A stretch of DNA of 64,000 bases, taken from positions 1 to 64,000 of the forward strand of contig PKDC01000057.1 of assembly GCA_002862435.1 (NCBI GenBank). Reading direction: 5' to 3'. Shown here in pieces: positions 37,986-46,472 of the stretch. Position 1 is the stretch's first letter. Each line of letters opens with the position of its first letter. The notes beneath the pieces are model-generated. The model saw nothing but the letters and a program-made list of their open reading frames with translations, did no database searches and was not told the origin of the DNA. The DNA comes from Pseudomonadota bacterium (lineage in GTDB: Bacteria > Pseudomonadota > Gammaproteobacteria > UBA5335). The position numbers were made by a program, and so were the translations under genes.

Positions 37986-39473
37986 TCAATCGGCCGCTAC
38001 GGTGCGGTCGCGGGCCCAGGCGCGCAAGGCCTGCACCGATTCAGCCATGACCACAGACAGCGGACGGGTGCGGGCCAACTCCCGCTCCACGTCCGCTTGT
38101 CCCGCCGGGCGGCCAGCGGCGGCCGCACCATAACAGGCCGACACCACCGCCTGTTCGATTTCCGCTCCCGAAAATCCCTCGCTCAGCCGTGCCAAAGCGG
38201 CATGGTCGAATCGGCCCGGATCGAGTTGGCGCTTGCGCAAATGGATCACAAAGATCGCCTCCCGCGCGGAAGTTTCCGGCAGATCGACGAAGAAAATCTC
38301 GTCCATCCGGCCCTTGCGCATCAACTCCGGAGGCAGTTGCTGGATGTCGTTGGCGGTGGCCGCGAGGAACACCGGCGCGGTGCGCTCCGCCAGCCAGGTG
38401 AGCAGGGTGCCCAGCATGCGCCGTGAAGTGCCGCCATCGTCTCCACCCGTGGCCAGTCCCTTTTCAATCTCATCGATCCACAGCACACAGGGCGCCATGT
38501 TTTCAGCCAGAGCAAGCGCCGCCCGCAAATTGCGTTCAGATTCGCCGTAGTACTTGTTGTAGAGCGTGCCCATGTCCAGGCGCAGCAAGGGAACGCCCCA
38601 AATCCCGGCGATGGCGCGCGCCGCCAGGCTCTTGCCGCTGCCCTGCACGCCCAGCAACAGGACGCCGCGCGGGGGTGGGAGGCCGGCCGACGCACCCCGG
38701 CCGAGAAAAGCATCCTGCCGCTCGGCGAGCCAGGCCTTGAGCCGTTCCAGGCCGCCAAGATCGACCAGCGGGGCGGTCTCGAACTCGAAATGCACCGCGC
38801 CGGAGAGGTTCAGCAGTTCGAACTTGGCCTTGTTGAGCTTGGGCAGGTCGTCCTCGGTGAGGGCGCCATCATCCCAGATCGCCGTGCGCACCAGCCGGCG
38901 AGCATCCTGTTCGGTCAGTCCGCGCAGATTCCGGATGATGCGTTCCAGGTTACGCCGGTCGCTGCGCACGCGCGCGCCCCGGTTGGCCGCGGCCCAGGCC
39001 TGCGCCTCTTCCCGCACCAGACGCTCCAAGGCTTCAACATCAGGCAGTCGCAGCGTGAACCGGGCCGATAGGTGATGCAATTCCTCAGGCAATTCGCAGC
39101 GCGGTCCCACCAGCATCAGATGCAGCGGCCGGGGCAAGGCCTGCTGGGCAATTTCACGCAACAGGCGCACGTTCAGCGGCGCATCGGCCAGATAGGGGTG
39201 GAAATCGAACAGCACATAGAGCCCAGCGAGCGGATTGTCCTGGATATGCGCCAGCACGCCGTCGGGCTTGCGCGTCCCGGTGGGATGCGGTTGATCTGGA
39301 TCGGGAGGCTCGCGGTGCAGGCCGGCGGTGGCGCTCCAGGTGAACACGGACCAGTCGCGCGTGATGGCGAGCCGCGTCACAAGTTCAAGGGCGCGCCGCT
39401 CCTCGTGGGTTTCGATCACCACCAGCGGCACGCCCGCATCCAGAATCAACGCCAGATCGTGCAGATCCTGCAT
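37986..39473 (-). CDS. AAA family ATPase, Ycf46-like
   Basis: 495-residue protein. The N-terminal half (about 1-220) is the Ycf46-type domain (VPLVVIETHEERRALELV, LLREIAQQALPRPLHLMLVG); the C-terminal half is a standard AAA module with Walker A GVQGSGKS (about 274-281), Walker B CVLWIDEIEKGL, and second region FSGAEIEQAV. Ycf46 is common in cyanobacteria and plastids and is tied to CO2 utilisation and photosynthesis control there; in proteobacteria the function is open. GAGGAGGGG precedes the start. Confidence 0.87.
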   Translation of the reverse strand: MQDLHDLALILDAGVPLVVIETHEERRALELVTRLAITRDWSVFTWSATAGLHREPPDPDQPHPTGTRKPDGVLAHIQDNPLAGLYVLFDFHPYLADAPLNVRLLREIAQQALPRPLHLMLVGPRCELPEELHHLSARFTLRLPDVEALERLVREEAQAWAAANRGARVRSDRRNLERIIRNLRGLTEQDARRLVRTAIWDDGALTEDDLPKLNKAKFELLNLSGAVHFEFETAPLVDLGGLERLKAWLAERQDAFLGRGASAGLPPPRGVLLLGVQGSGKSLAARAIAGIWGVPLLRLDMGTLYNKYYGESERNLRAALALAENMAPCVLWIDEIEKGLATGGDDGGTSRRMLGTLLTWLAERTAPVFLAATANDIQQLPPELMRKGRMDEIFFVDLPETSAREAIFVIHLRKRQLDPGRFDHAALARLSEGFSGAEIEQAVVSACYGAAAAGRPAGQADVERELARTRPLSVVMAESVQALRAWARDRTVAAD

Positions 39474-39585
39474 GCGCTCCCCTCCTCTGCCCTATTCCCC
39501 CAAGCTATCGGCAACGGAAGGGGAAGTCTGGATAGGGGCGCAGCATGAAGCCGCGCGAGCAATACCCCCTGCTGGCGTGCCGGCC

Positions 39586-41178
39586 TCAGGTGACGCGCGC
39601 GGGATGCAACAGCTTGTAGGCCACCGCGTCGGACAAGGCCTGCCAGGACGCCTCGATGACGTTGCTGGACACCCCCACCGTGGTCCAGCGCTGTCCGGAC
39701 CCATCGGTGCTCTCGATCATGACGCGGATCAGGGCGTCGGTGCCGGCCCCGGCACCCAGGATGCGCACCTTGTAATCCACCAGCGTCAGGTCCACCAACT
39801 GCGGATAGGCCGGCAACAAGGCCTTGCGCAGCGCCCGGTCCAGGGCATTGACCGGCCCGTTGCCCTCGGCCACGGTCATGTGCAGTTCGCCATCCACCCG
39901 GATTTTCATGGTGGCCTCGGCCAGCGTGAATGGCTCGCCGCTCGCGGCCATGCGGCGCTCGTCCATGACGCGGTAGCTCACCAGATCAAAGGGTGGCGCC
40001 AGGTGTTCCAGCTCACGCCGGGCCAACAGCTCGAAGCTGGCTTCCGCCCCGTCGTAGGTATAGCCCAGGAACTCCCGCTCCTTGACCAACCGCACCAGCG
40101 GTTCGATCCGCCGATCGGCCGCATCGACCACAACCCCCACATCCGCCAGAAGGGACAGCACATTCGACCGGCCGGCCTGATCGGAGACCAGGATCTTGCG
40201 TGCGTTGCCCACATCGTCGGGTTGCACATGCTCGTAGCTGCGTGCGTCCTTTTCCACCGCCGACGCATGCAGCCCCCCTTTGTGGGCAAACGCGTTCTCG
40301 CCCACATAGGGCGCATGGCGGTCATGCGCGCGATTGAGCCGCTCGTCCACCACCCGCGAGACGTGGGTGAGCTGGCGCAGATCCTCCCGGTTCAGGCCGG
40401 TTTCAAAGCCCATCTTGAGCATCAGACTCGGCAGCAGACTGATCAGGTTGGCATTGCCGCAGCGTTCACCCAGACCATTCAGGGTGCCCTGGACCTGGCG
40501 CACGCCCGCTCGCACCGCCGCCAGACTGTTGGCCACCGCGTTGCCGGTGTCGTTATGGCAGTGAATCCCCAGCCGCTCACCAGGAAACCGCGCCGCGACC
40601 TCTGCAACGATGTCCTCCACCTCGTGGGGCAGCGTGCCGCCGTTGGTGTCGCACAGCACCGCCCAGCGCGCCCCGGCCTCCAGCGCGACCTCCAGGCAAC
40701 TCAAGGCAAAATCGGGATTGGCTTTGTAGCCGTCGAAAAAATGCTCGGCATCGAAGATCACCTCCGCCACGCGCGTCCCCGCAAAGACGAGGCTGTCGCG
40801 GATCATTTCGAGGTTTTCCGGCAAGGTGCTGCGCAGCGCCACCTCGACATGGAAATCCCAGGTCTTGCCCACCAGGCAGGCCACCGGCGCGCCGCTGTCC
40901 AGCACACGCACCAGGCCCGCGTCTTGCTCGGGACGGCGGCCCGGACGGCGCGTCATGCCGAAAGCGCTCAGGCGCGCCCGGCGCAGCGGCGGAACCTGGG
41001 CGAAGAAGGCATCATCGGTGGGATTGGCACCCGGCCAGCCGCCTTCGATGTAGTCGATGCCGAGCTGGTCGAGTTCGTGGGCAATGGCGATCTTGTCGCC
41101 CACGGTGAAATCGACCCCTTGGGTCTGTTGGCCGTCCCGCAGGGTGCTGTCGTAGAGATAGATGCGATTGGCGCTCAA
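39586..41178 (-). CDS. cimA: Citramalate synthase
   Basis: Condenses pyruvate and acetyl-CoA to (R)-citramalate, the threonine-independent entry to isoleucine synthesis. 530 residues: DRE-TIM barrel with DSTLRDGQQTQG near 10-21 and metal-binding HCHNDTGNAVANS near 203, and a C-terminal LeuA regulatory domain (about 385-520, LVDLTLVDYKVRILG, TDALIRVMIESTDG). Compared with 2-isopropylmalate synthase the two-domain order is the same; the YLYDSTLRDGQQTQGVDFTVGDK-type opening (split here: YLYDSTLRDG, QQTQGVDF) marks the CimA group. Possibly cotranscribed with cysH (97-base gap). Confidence 0.9.
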   Translation of the reverse strand: MSANRIYLYDSTLRDGQQTQGVDFTVGDKIAIAHELDQLGIDYIEGGWPGANPTDDAFFAQVPPLRRARLSAFGMTRRPGRRPEQDAGLVRVLDSGAPVACLVGKTWDFHVEVALRSTLPENLEMIRDSLVFAGTRVAEVIFDAEHFFDGYKANPDFALSCLEVALEAGARWAVLCDTNGGTLPHEVEDIVAEVAARFPGERLGIHCHNDTGNAVANSLAAVRAGVRQVQGTLNGLGERCGNANLISLLPSLMLKMGFETGLNREDLRQLTHVSRVVDERLNRAHDRHAPYVGENAFAHKGGLHASAVEKDARSYEHVQPDDVGNARKILVSDQAGRSNVLSLLADVGVVVDAADRRIEPLVRLVKEREFLGYTYDGAEASFELLARRELEHLAPPFDLVSYRVMDERRMAASGEPFTLAEATMKIRVDGELHMTVAEGNGPVNALDRALRKALLPAYPQLVDLTLVDYKVRILGAGAGTDALIRVMIESTDGSGQRWTTVGVSSNVIEASWQALSDAVAYKLLHPARVT

Positions 41179-41275
41179 GAGGCAGGTGCTCCAGCAGGAT
41201 CAAGGGTGCCCCGATCCCACTGGGTCGAGGCGAAGCCTTGATTATAGCTGCCTCGCCCCAGCCGTCACCCCGGAT

Positions 41276-42010
41276 TCAGGCCCGCTCGTGCAGGCCGCAC
41301 TCCCGCTTCAGTCCGAAGAAGCGCGTGTCCTCCTCGGTCATTCCCTCGCCCAACGGGCGGGTGGTGTGCACATCACCGATGGACACATAGCCCTTGTGCC
41401 ACAGGGGATGGTAGGGCAGCTCGTGGCGGGTCATGTAGAGATAGATATCGCGGTCGGTCCAATCCACCAGGGGATGGACCTTGATGCGCCCGTTCTGCTG
41501 ACCCAGGACCTTCAGATGCTGGCGACTGGCGGACTGCTGGCGCCGCAAGCCGGTGATCCAGGCCCGCGCACCCAATTCTTTCAAGGCGCGCTGCATGGGC
41601 TCGACCTTGTTCATCTGGTTGTAGCGATCCAGCCCCTCGACATCTTGCTCCCACAGCTTGCCGTAGCGGGCTTCCTGCCACGCCGGGGTCAATGCCGCGC
41701 GATAGACGTTCAGATTGAGGCCCAGGCGCTCGGTCAGATCGTCCACATAGCGATAGGTTTCCGGGAACAGATAACCCGTATCCACCAGAATCACCGGGAT
41801 ATCCGGCCGTTGGCTGGCGACGAGGTGCAAGCACACCGCCGCCTGCGCGCCGAAGCTGGAGGTCAACACAATGGACTTGCCGAACTGCTTCAGCGCCCAC
41901 GCCACCCGCTCCTCGGCGGTCGCCTCGGCGAGATGGACATTCAGCGTGTCCGGATCGAGATCCGCGCCGATGGGATGGGAAATTGCCTGAATCGCGTTGG
42001 ATACGGACAT
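41276..42010 (-). CDS. cysH: Phosphoadenylyl-sulfate reductase
   Basis: Thioredoxin-dependent reduction of PAPS to sulfite in assimilatory sulfate reduction. 244 residues with [13 protein letters not shown], the [13 protein letters not shown] substrate loop, [12 protein letters not shown] and the catalytic ECGLH near the C-terminus (Cys238). The paired CC motifs that bind [4Fe-4S] in APS reductases are absent, so PAPS is the expected substrate. The cysQ gene at 49681 would clear the PAP produced. Confidence 0.95.
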   Translation of the reverse strand: MSVSNAIQAISHPIGADLDPDTLNVHLAEATAEERVAWALKQFGKSIVLTSSFGAQAAVCLHLVASQRPDIPVILVDTGYLFPETYRYVDDLTERLGLNLNVYRAALTPAWQEARYGKLWEQDVEGLDRYNQMNKVEPMQRALKELGARAWITGLRRQQSASRQHLKVLGQQNGRIKVHPLVDWTDRDIYLYMTRHELPYHPLWHKGYVSIGDVHTTRPLGEGMTEEDTRFFGLKRECGLHERA

Positions 42011-42234
42011 GGCAGGCCTCTCGAAAGAATACCGTCCGAGCCCGGATGGGCTTCGGAGACATAAACTACCAATCCGGCTTTAGCTTATAAAGGAATCAAT
42101 ACCTCTATATTAATCCATGAAAAGAATATGACAGTCCTGACGTAATGGGTATGTCAGTTACCCCTCCCCTGCAAGGTAGCGCCTCTCGGCGAAGTCTTCG
42201 AGATATCAACCCGCGATCCCATTTGCGCCCATCG

Positions 42235-42263
42235 TTGTCGCTGTAGCCATGCCCAGCTATGAT
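42235..42263 (+). promoter_or_regulatory. Sigma-70 promoter of the AbrB/PIN gene pair
   Basis: TTGTCG (42235-42240), a 17-base spacer, and TATGAT (42258-42263) upstream of the AbrB gene. AGGAG lies at 42284-42288. The GATctgtcATC sequence in between could serve antitoxin autoregulation. Confidence 0.65.
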
Positions 42264-42293
42264 TTACCGATCTGTCATCGATAGGAGATTCGT

Positions 42294-42500
42294 ATGACGA
42301 CGGTGACCGTGTCCGAGAAATATCAGGTGGTGATTCCCAAGGCGGTGCGAGAGTCGCTGCAAATCAAGCCGGGGCAGAAGCTCGACGTGATCGTCTACGA
42401 GGGGCGCGCGGAGTTCGTCCCGGTGCAGGATATGCGCGAGGCACGCGGCTTCCTGCGTGGCATCGACACTGACGTGCCGCGGGAAGCCGATCGGGTATGA
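42294..42500 (+). CDS. AbrB-type antitoxin
   Basis: 68-residue swapped-hairpin AbrB-family DNA-binding protein (TVSEKYQVVIPKAVRESLQIKPGQKLDVI). Its ATGA overlap with the PIN-domain toxin gene is the classic toxin-antitoxin arrangement. The C-terminal half (about 45-68) should wrap the toxin. Likely autoregulates the pair through the site near 42268. Confidence 0.92.
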   Translation: MTTVTVSEKYQVVIPKAVRESLQIKPGQKLDVIVYEGRAEFVPVQDMREARGFLRGIDTDVPREADRV

Positions 42501-42886
42501 ACCTGGTCGATTCGTCCGGCTGGTTGGAGTATTTCGCCGATGGATCCAATGCCACGTTCTTTGCGTCGGCGATCCTCGATACGGAACAGTTGGTCGTCCC
42601 GACGCTATCCCTGTTGGAGGTTTTCAAGCGGGTGTTGCAGCAGCGGGGGGAGGGCGATGCCCTTCAAGCAGTGGCGCTGATGCGGCAAGGGCAGGTGGTC
42701 GAGTTGGATTCCGTACTGGCGCTGTCGGCGGCGCGCTTGGGTGTGGAACATCGGCTCGCGCTTGCCGATTCGGTCATCTACGCCACTGCTCGCCGCTTTG
42801 GCGCGCTGCTATGGACCCAGGATGCCGATTTCGAAAGTCTGCCCGGTGTGCGTTTTGTGGCGAAGTCACGCGGCCAGGGCGGCTGA
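42497..42886 (+). CDS. PIN-domain toxin (VapC-type RNase)
   Basis: 129-residue predicted Mg2+-dependent endoribonuclease. Acidic site residues: Asp5 (NLVDSSGW), Glu in LSLLEVFKR (about 41), Asp in ALADSVIYATA (about 92) and Asp in WTQDADFE (about 110). Paired with the upstream AbrB-type antitoxin. Such units occur on chromosomes and mobile regions alike; no mobility genes adjoin. No homolog target can be inferred. Confidence 0.93.
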   Translation: MNLVDSSGWLEYFADGSNATFFASAILDTEQLVVPTLSLLEVFKRVLQQRGEGDALQAVALMRQGQVVELDSVLALSAARLGVEHRLALADSVIYATARRFGALLWTQDADFESLPGVRFVAKSRGQGG

Positions 42887-43147
42887 CCCGTGGCCGACCT
42901 GCTGCCGCCGCTGCGGCCCATACCGATGAGGCTGCGCGGGTGGGGCAGCCCAGACCACCCTGGTAAGCCTGGCGCTTCCAGGCCACTCTGGCAGGACCTG
43001 TATGAATTGGCATCCCCCTCAGGGACCCCGAGCACTTGGCTGCGTTTCCGATAAACGCGGGGGAATTAAACATCGCTTGTTTGTTATGGCGAGGAGCATT
43101 CCAGCCGGTCACGCTCAATGTTCCGGCGAGACCTTATAAAACCAAAC

Positions 43148-43615
43148 TTAGGGCAGGGACTTGAGAACGCCGATGGCTTCGGATACGTGCTTGGTGGCTC
43201 GGAACTGGCTGGAGAAAAGGTGGCGGACGATGCCCTCGCGGTCGACCACGAAGGTGACGCGGCCGGGCAACAGACCCAAGGTGGCGGGTACCCCATAGGC
43301 CTTGCGCACGGCGCCATCGCGGTCGCTGAGCAGGAGAAAGGGCAGGCGGTGCTTGCTGGCGAACTTGGCGTGGGCCTCCGGGGCATCGGAACTGATACCG
43401 ATCACTTCGGCGCCGGCCTGCTTGAAGTCCTCGTATTGATCGCGGAAGGCGCAGGCCTCAGCGGTGCAGCCGGGGGTATCGTCCTTGGGGTAGAAATACA
43501 CGACCACTGGCTGGCGCCCGCGATAATCGGACAGGGAGACCTGCCGGCCGTCGGCGGTTGGCAGGGTGAACGGGGGGGCTTTGTCGCCCAAGGTGAGCGT
43601 TTTGCTGGCGGCCAT
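43148..43615 (-). CDS. bcp: Thioredoxin-dependent peroxiredoxin (BCP/PrxQ)
   Basis: Thiol peroxidase that reduces hydrogen and organic peroxides. 155 residues with KDDTPGCTAEACAF: peroxidatic Cys50 and resolving Cys55 five residues apart, typical of the alpha-type PrxQ. TFVVDREGIVRHLF is the conserved C-terminal strand. Transcribed away from the toxin pair. It is separated from the MaoC gene by a terminator at 43708-43732. Confidence 0.95.
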   Translation of the reverse strand: MAASKTLTLGDKAPPFTLPTADGRQVSLSDYRGRQPVVVYFYPKDDTPGCTAEACAFRDQYEDFKQAGAEVIGISSDAPEAHAKFASKHRLPFLLLSDRDGAVRKAYGVPATLGLLPGRVTFVVDREGIVRHLFSSQFRATKHVSEAIGVLKSLP

Positions 43616-43707
43616 GTTTCCTCCTGCAGGTGATGCCGCGGCCCCATTTTAGCGGGCGTCGAGGCGGTGCTGTTCAGTGTAGTTCAGGCTTGAGGGTCAG
43701 GCGCTCG

Positions 43708-43732
43708 CAAAAACGGGGGCTTGCGCCCCCGT
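43708..43732 (-). terminator. Rho-independent terminator after the MaoC gene
   Basis: ACGGGGGC and GCCCCCGT form a perfect 8-bp stem with loop TTGC. On the minus strand the stem is followed by a run of five T. It lies 25 bases after the hydratase stop codon. Confidence 0.85.
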
Positions 43733-43757
43733 CCATTCTGCTGAAGCCTGATGGGGC

Positions 43758-44606
43758 TTACGCAGGCTTGAAGGTGCACTTGGACTTGGACAGCACCACG
43801 TTGCCCTTCTGTGTCTCGGCCTGGACGATAGCCACGCCGGGCTCGATCACCCACAGCTTGGTCACGATGTCATCGCCGGGATAGACCTGGTCGGCAAAGC
43901 GGGCTTCGAAGGAGCCAAAGCGGGCCGGATCGCTGCCACACAGGGTGTGCAGGATGGCGCGGCCGACAAAGCCGTAGGTGCACAGGCCGTGCAGGAAGGG
44001 CTTGGGATAGCCCGACATCTTGGCGAAGTTGGGGTCGATGTGGATGGGGTTGGGATCCCCGGACAGCCGGTACAACGCGCCCTGCTCGGGCCGGGTGTTG
44101 TAGGTGACGATGTGATCGGGATCCCGGTTCGGCGCCACATTGATGCCTTCAGAGGCAGGGCCGCGCTCGCCACCGAAGCCACCGGCACCTTTCAGGAAGA
44201 TCGTTGCGTGGGTGGTGCAAATAGGGCCATCCTTGTCCTGCACCAAGCCTTCCACGCCCAGTACGGCGGCCTTGCCCTTGTCCCACACCTGAGTGATCTT
44301 GCCGATGCACTCGACCTTGGCCTGGGGCGGGATGGGGCGATGCAGGGTGATGGCCTGTTCGCCGTGGAGCAGGTTGGCAAGGTTCATTTCGACCTTGCCC
44401 ATCATGCCGCCCATGGACATCATGCCGGCGATGACGCCGTAGGTGGGCAGGACCTTGGGGCCCTTCATCTCGTAGACGAACTCCAGTTCGGTCTCGGGCT
44501 GGCAGCCCACGCCGAGAGCGTAGAGCTGCACATCTTTCTTGGTCCATGAAGCCGGCATGGGGCTAAAGGTTTCACCAACCAGATCGGGAGAAATTTTCTT
44601 GGCCAT
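43758..44606 (-). CDS. MaoC-like double hot-dog enoyl-CoA hydratase
   Basis: 282-residue protein related to the hydratase 2 part of peroxisomal multifunctional enzymes; expected to hydrate 2-enoyl-CoA to (R)-3-hydroxyacyl-CoA. N-terminal inactive hot-dog (about 10-140) and C-terminal active hot-dog with the YRLSGDPNPIHIDPNFA signature (catalytic Asp and His, about 187-192) and PFLHGLCTYGF. Divergent from an SDR gene across 203 bases that contain a palindrome; the pair may work on the same acyl chains. No PHA synthase is nearby. Confidence 0.92.
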   Translation of the reverse strand: MAKKISPDLVGETFSPMPASWTKKDVQLYALGVGCQPETELEFVYEMKGPKVLPTYGVIAGMMSMGGMMGKVEMNLANLLHGEQAITLHRPIPPQAKVECIGKITQVWDKGKAAVLGVEGLVQDKDGPICTTHATIFLKGAGGFGGERGPASEGINVAPNRDPDHIVTYNTRPEQGALYRLSGDPNPIHIDPNFAKMSGYPKPFLHGLCTYGFVGRAILHTLCGSDPARFGSFEARFADQVYPGDDIVTKLWVIEPGVAIVQAETQKGNVVLSKSKCTFKPA

Positions 44607-44727
44607 ATGGGTTGTCCTGCTGTTCCTTCAACAGTGGAAAAAGGTCCCCAGATAGTAGGTAGCCCCCGGGGCAGCGTCAAGGAATCCCGGCCTGCAACGT
44701 GAAAATCGCTTTATCATCGGCTCACCG

Positions 44728-44741
44728 ACCAAGCGCTTGGT
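44728..44741. promoter_or_regulatory. 14-bp palindromic operator candidate
   Basis: ACCAAGCGCTTGGT is a perfect palindrome between the divergent MaoC and SDR genes, 68 bases before the SDR start. The form (ACCAAGC core) is like TetR-family operators I recall from fatty acid genes. No TetR gene is present in the window. Confidence 0.55.
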
Positions 44742-44809
44742 GATTCTGAAGGGTGAACCAGTGCCCTGCACGGCAGTCCCAATGGCGCTTACCTCAACAG
44801 GAGTTCCCG

Positions 44810-45622
44810 ATGAATCCGCGCACCGTTCTGATCACAGGCACTTCTTCCGGGATCGGCAAGGCGGCCGTCACTGCGTTCCATCGCCGCGGCTGGCAGGTGG
44901 TGGCAACCATGCGCAACCCCGCCCGCGCCGCTGCTTTCGGCTGGCCCGCCAATGTGCTCGTCACGCGCTTGGACCTGACCGATCCGGATAGCCTTGAGGC
45001 CGCAAAAATGGCGGCCGAGGCGCGGTTCGGCGCCATTGATGCGTTGGTCAACAATGCCGGCTACGGCCTCACCGGAGCCATCGAGACCTGTACGCCGGAA
45101 CAGATCCGCGCCTCATTCGAGACCAATCTATTCGGCACCCTGGCGGCAATCCGTACTTTTCTGCCGGCCATGCGCGAGCGCGATCAAGGCGTGATTGTGA
45201 ACGTCACCAGCATCGGTGGGCGCATGACCTTTCCCTTCTACGGCTACTACAGCGCGACGAAATACGCGTTGGAAGCCGTCAGTGAAGGACTCTGGCACGA
45301 TCTGTATCCCAGCCAAGTGCGGGTCAAGGTGATCGAGCCGGGCTTCACCCAAACCGCGTTCGCAGAAACCGGGCTGGTGATGGGCGAGATTGATCTGCCG
45401 TTCTATCGCGAGCGGATTCGCCGCCTGACGGAACGGCTCAAGCAGGGCGGCACGGGCACGCCGCCGGAAGTGATTGCCGACCTCATCGTGCGCGCGGCTG
45501 AGGATCCTGGGCGACGTCTGCGCTATCACGCCGGACTTTATGCCGGTCCCTTGTTGGCCCTGCAACGACTCCTGCCAGACACTTGGTTCATGCGCCTGCT
45601 GCGACGCAATACGGAAAAGTAG
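44810..45622 (+). CDS. Short-chain dehydrogenase/reductase
   Basis: 270-residue classical SDR. Start at ATG 44810, preceded by AGGAG at 44799-44803. Cofactor loop TGTSSGIGKA at about 9-18, NNAGYG, and catalytic YYSATK (Tyr147, Lys151). The VIEPGFTQTAFAETG portion resembles the family of SDRs annotated for retinol-type or acyl-dihydroxyacetone substrates. Probably regulated with the divergent hydratase through the palindrome at 44728-44741. Confidence 0.88.
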   Translation: MNPRTVLITGTSSGIGKAAVTAFHRRGWQVVATMRNPARAAAFGWPANVLVTRLDLTDPDSLEAAKMAAEARFGAIDALVNNAGYGLTGAIETCTPEQIRASFETNLFGTLAAIRTFLPAMRERDQGVIVNVTSIGGRMTFPFYGYYSATKYALEAVSEGLWHDLYPSQVRVKVIEPGFTQTAFAETGLVMGEIDLPFYRERIRRLTERLKQGGTGTPPEVIADLIVRAAEDPGRRLRYHAGLYAGPLLALQRLLPDTWFMRLLRRNTEK

Positions 45623-45664
45623 ACATCGGGCAGCGATTGCCCTATCCCGACAGGCTCGCCTCCC

Positions 45665-45670
45665 CTATAA
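45665..45670 (+). promoter_or_regulatory. -10 hexamer for the cytochrome c genes
   Basis: Perfect TATAAT in a CCCCTATAATCGGCCC context, 71 bases before the first cytochrome start. The same context is found at 12105-12120. No good -35 at 17 bases; TTGCCC is 22 bases away. Confidence 0.4.
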
Positions 45671-45741
45671 TCGGCCCTGCAAAAAAACGGGCGATCAAAA
45701 GAACCCGCCTCCTTCAGGAACAGCCGATCAAGAGGCCGAGA

Positions 45742-46074
45742 ATGATGATCCAGCGTCTAGCCGGCATCGCGATGCTCGCGGTGCTCTCGGGCACAGCACT
45801 GGTTGCGAACGCCGAATCCGGTGACCCGCAACAGGGCAAGGTCAAATTCCAGGGCTGCATGGGTTGCCATGCCAACCCTTATGCCAGCAATGCCTATCCC
45901 AACTTCAAATTCCCCAAGCTGGCCGGACAGTACCCCGAATATATCGTGGCTGCCCTCAAGGCCTACAAAAGCGGCGAGCGCAAGCACAAGACCATGGTCT
46001 TCCAGGCAGGCTCCCTGAGCGACCAGGACATGCTGGACATCGCCGCCTACATCGCGACCCTGAACGGACAGTGA
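45742..46074 (+). CDS. Monohaem cytochrome c
   Basis: 110-residue periplasmic cytochrome c of class I. Start ATG 45742 gives a signal peptide (LAGIAMLAVLSGTALVANA). One haem site CMGCH (39-43); the likely axial Met is in HKTMVF or MLDIAAY. Conserved FPKLAGQYPEYIVAALKAYKSGERKH is as in cytochrome c4/c553-type proteins. Another cytochrome gene of similar length follows by 28 bases, so the pair is probably one transcript and can be viewed as a split, two-domain c4. Confidence 0.88.
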   Translation: MMIQRLAGIAMLAVLSGTALVANAESGDPQQGKVKFQGCMGCHANPYASNAYPNFKFPKLAGQYPEYIVAALKAYKSGERKHKTMVFQAGSLSDQDMLDIAAYIATLNGQ

Positions 46075-46102
46075 ATCCGCAGTCAACCTGGAGATCTTGA
46101 CG

Positions 46103-46429
46103 ATGCGCGTGTTGAAGAGTGCGACGATGCTGGTTTTGGCCTGCCTGCCAGCGGTGTCACTCGCGGCAGGAGATCCGGCTGCAGGTCAACAAAAGGCCAC
46201 CCAGGTCTGCGCCGCCTGCCATGGGCCGGATGGCAACAGCCCCAGCAATCAGTTTCCGATTCTGGCCGGGCAGTACGAGGATTATCTGGTGTATGCCCTG
46301 CAAAGTTATCGCAACGGCCAGCGCAAGAACCCTGTGATGACAGGCATGGCGCAGCCTTTGACAGATCAGGAAGTCAAGGATCTAGCGGCCTTTTTTGCCA
46401 GCCAGAAGGGCCTGCGCATCGCCCGCTGA
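46103..46429 (+). CDS. Monohaem cytochrome c
   Basis: 108-residue periplasmic c-type cytochrome. ATG 46103 is preferred to the TTG at 46097 because of GGAGA upstream. Signal peptide ATMLVLACLPAVSLA; haem site CAACH (36-40) and probable axial Met in MTGMAQPL. FPILAGQYEDYLVYALQSYRNGQRKN parallels the first cytochrome, so the two are probably tandem duplicates. Likely electron carriers to a terminal oxidase or other redox enzyme. Confidence 0.88.
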   Translation: MRVLKSATMLVLACLPAVSLAAGDPAAGQQKATQVCAACHGPDGNSPSNQFPILAGQYEDYLVYALQSYRNGQRKNPVMTGMAQPLTDQEVKDLAAFFASQKGLRIAR

Positions 46430-46443
46430 AGCTCAGTCGATCT

Positions 46444-46468
46444 GCCGCCCCGCGACCGCGCGGGCGGC
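46444..46468. terminator. Hairpin between convergent genes
   Basis: GCCGCCC (46444-46450) and GGGCGGC (46462-46468) pair perfectly; lies between the second cytochrome gene and the convergent acyltransferase gene. No T run. Confidence 0.45.
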
Positions 46469-46472
46469 GCGA

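Noticed and set aside
38321..38758. 145-codon minus-strand frame inside the AAA ATPase gene
   Set aside because: Alternative frame of the same strand, made of Trp, Arg, Ser-rich shadow sequence; the AAA motifs are all in the main frame.
39328..41241. 637-codon plus-strand open frame
   Set aside because: Antisense to cimA and to the start of the AAA ATPase gene; no signature, His/Gln-rich shadow.
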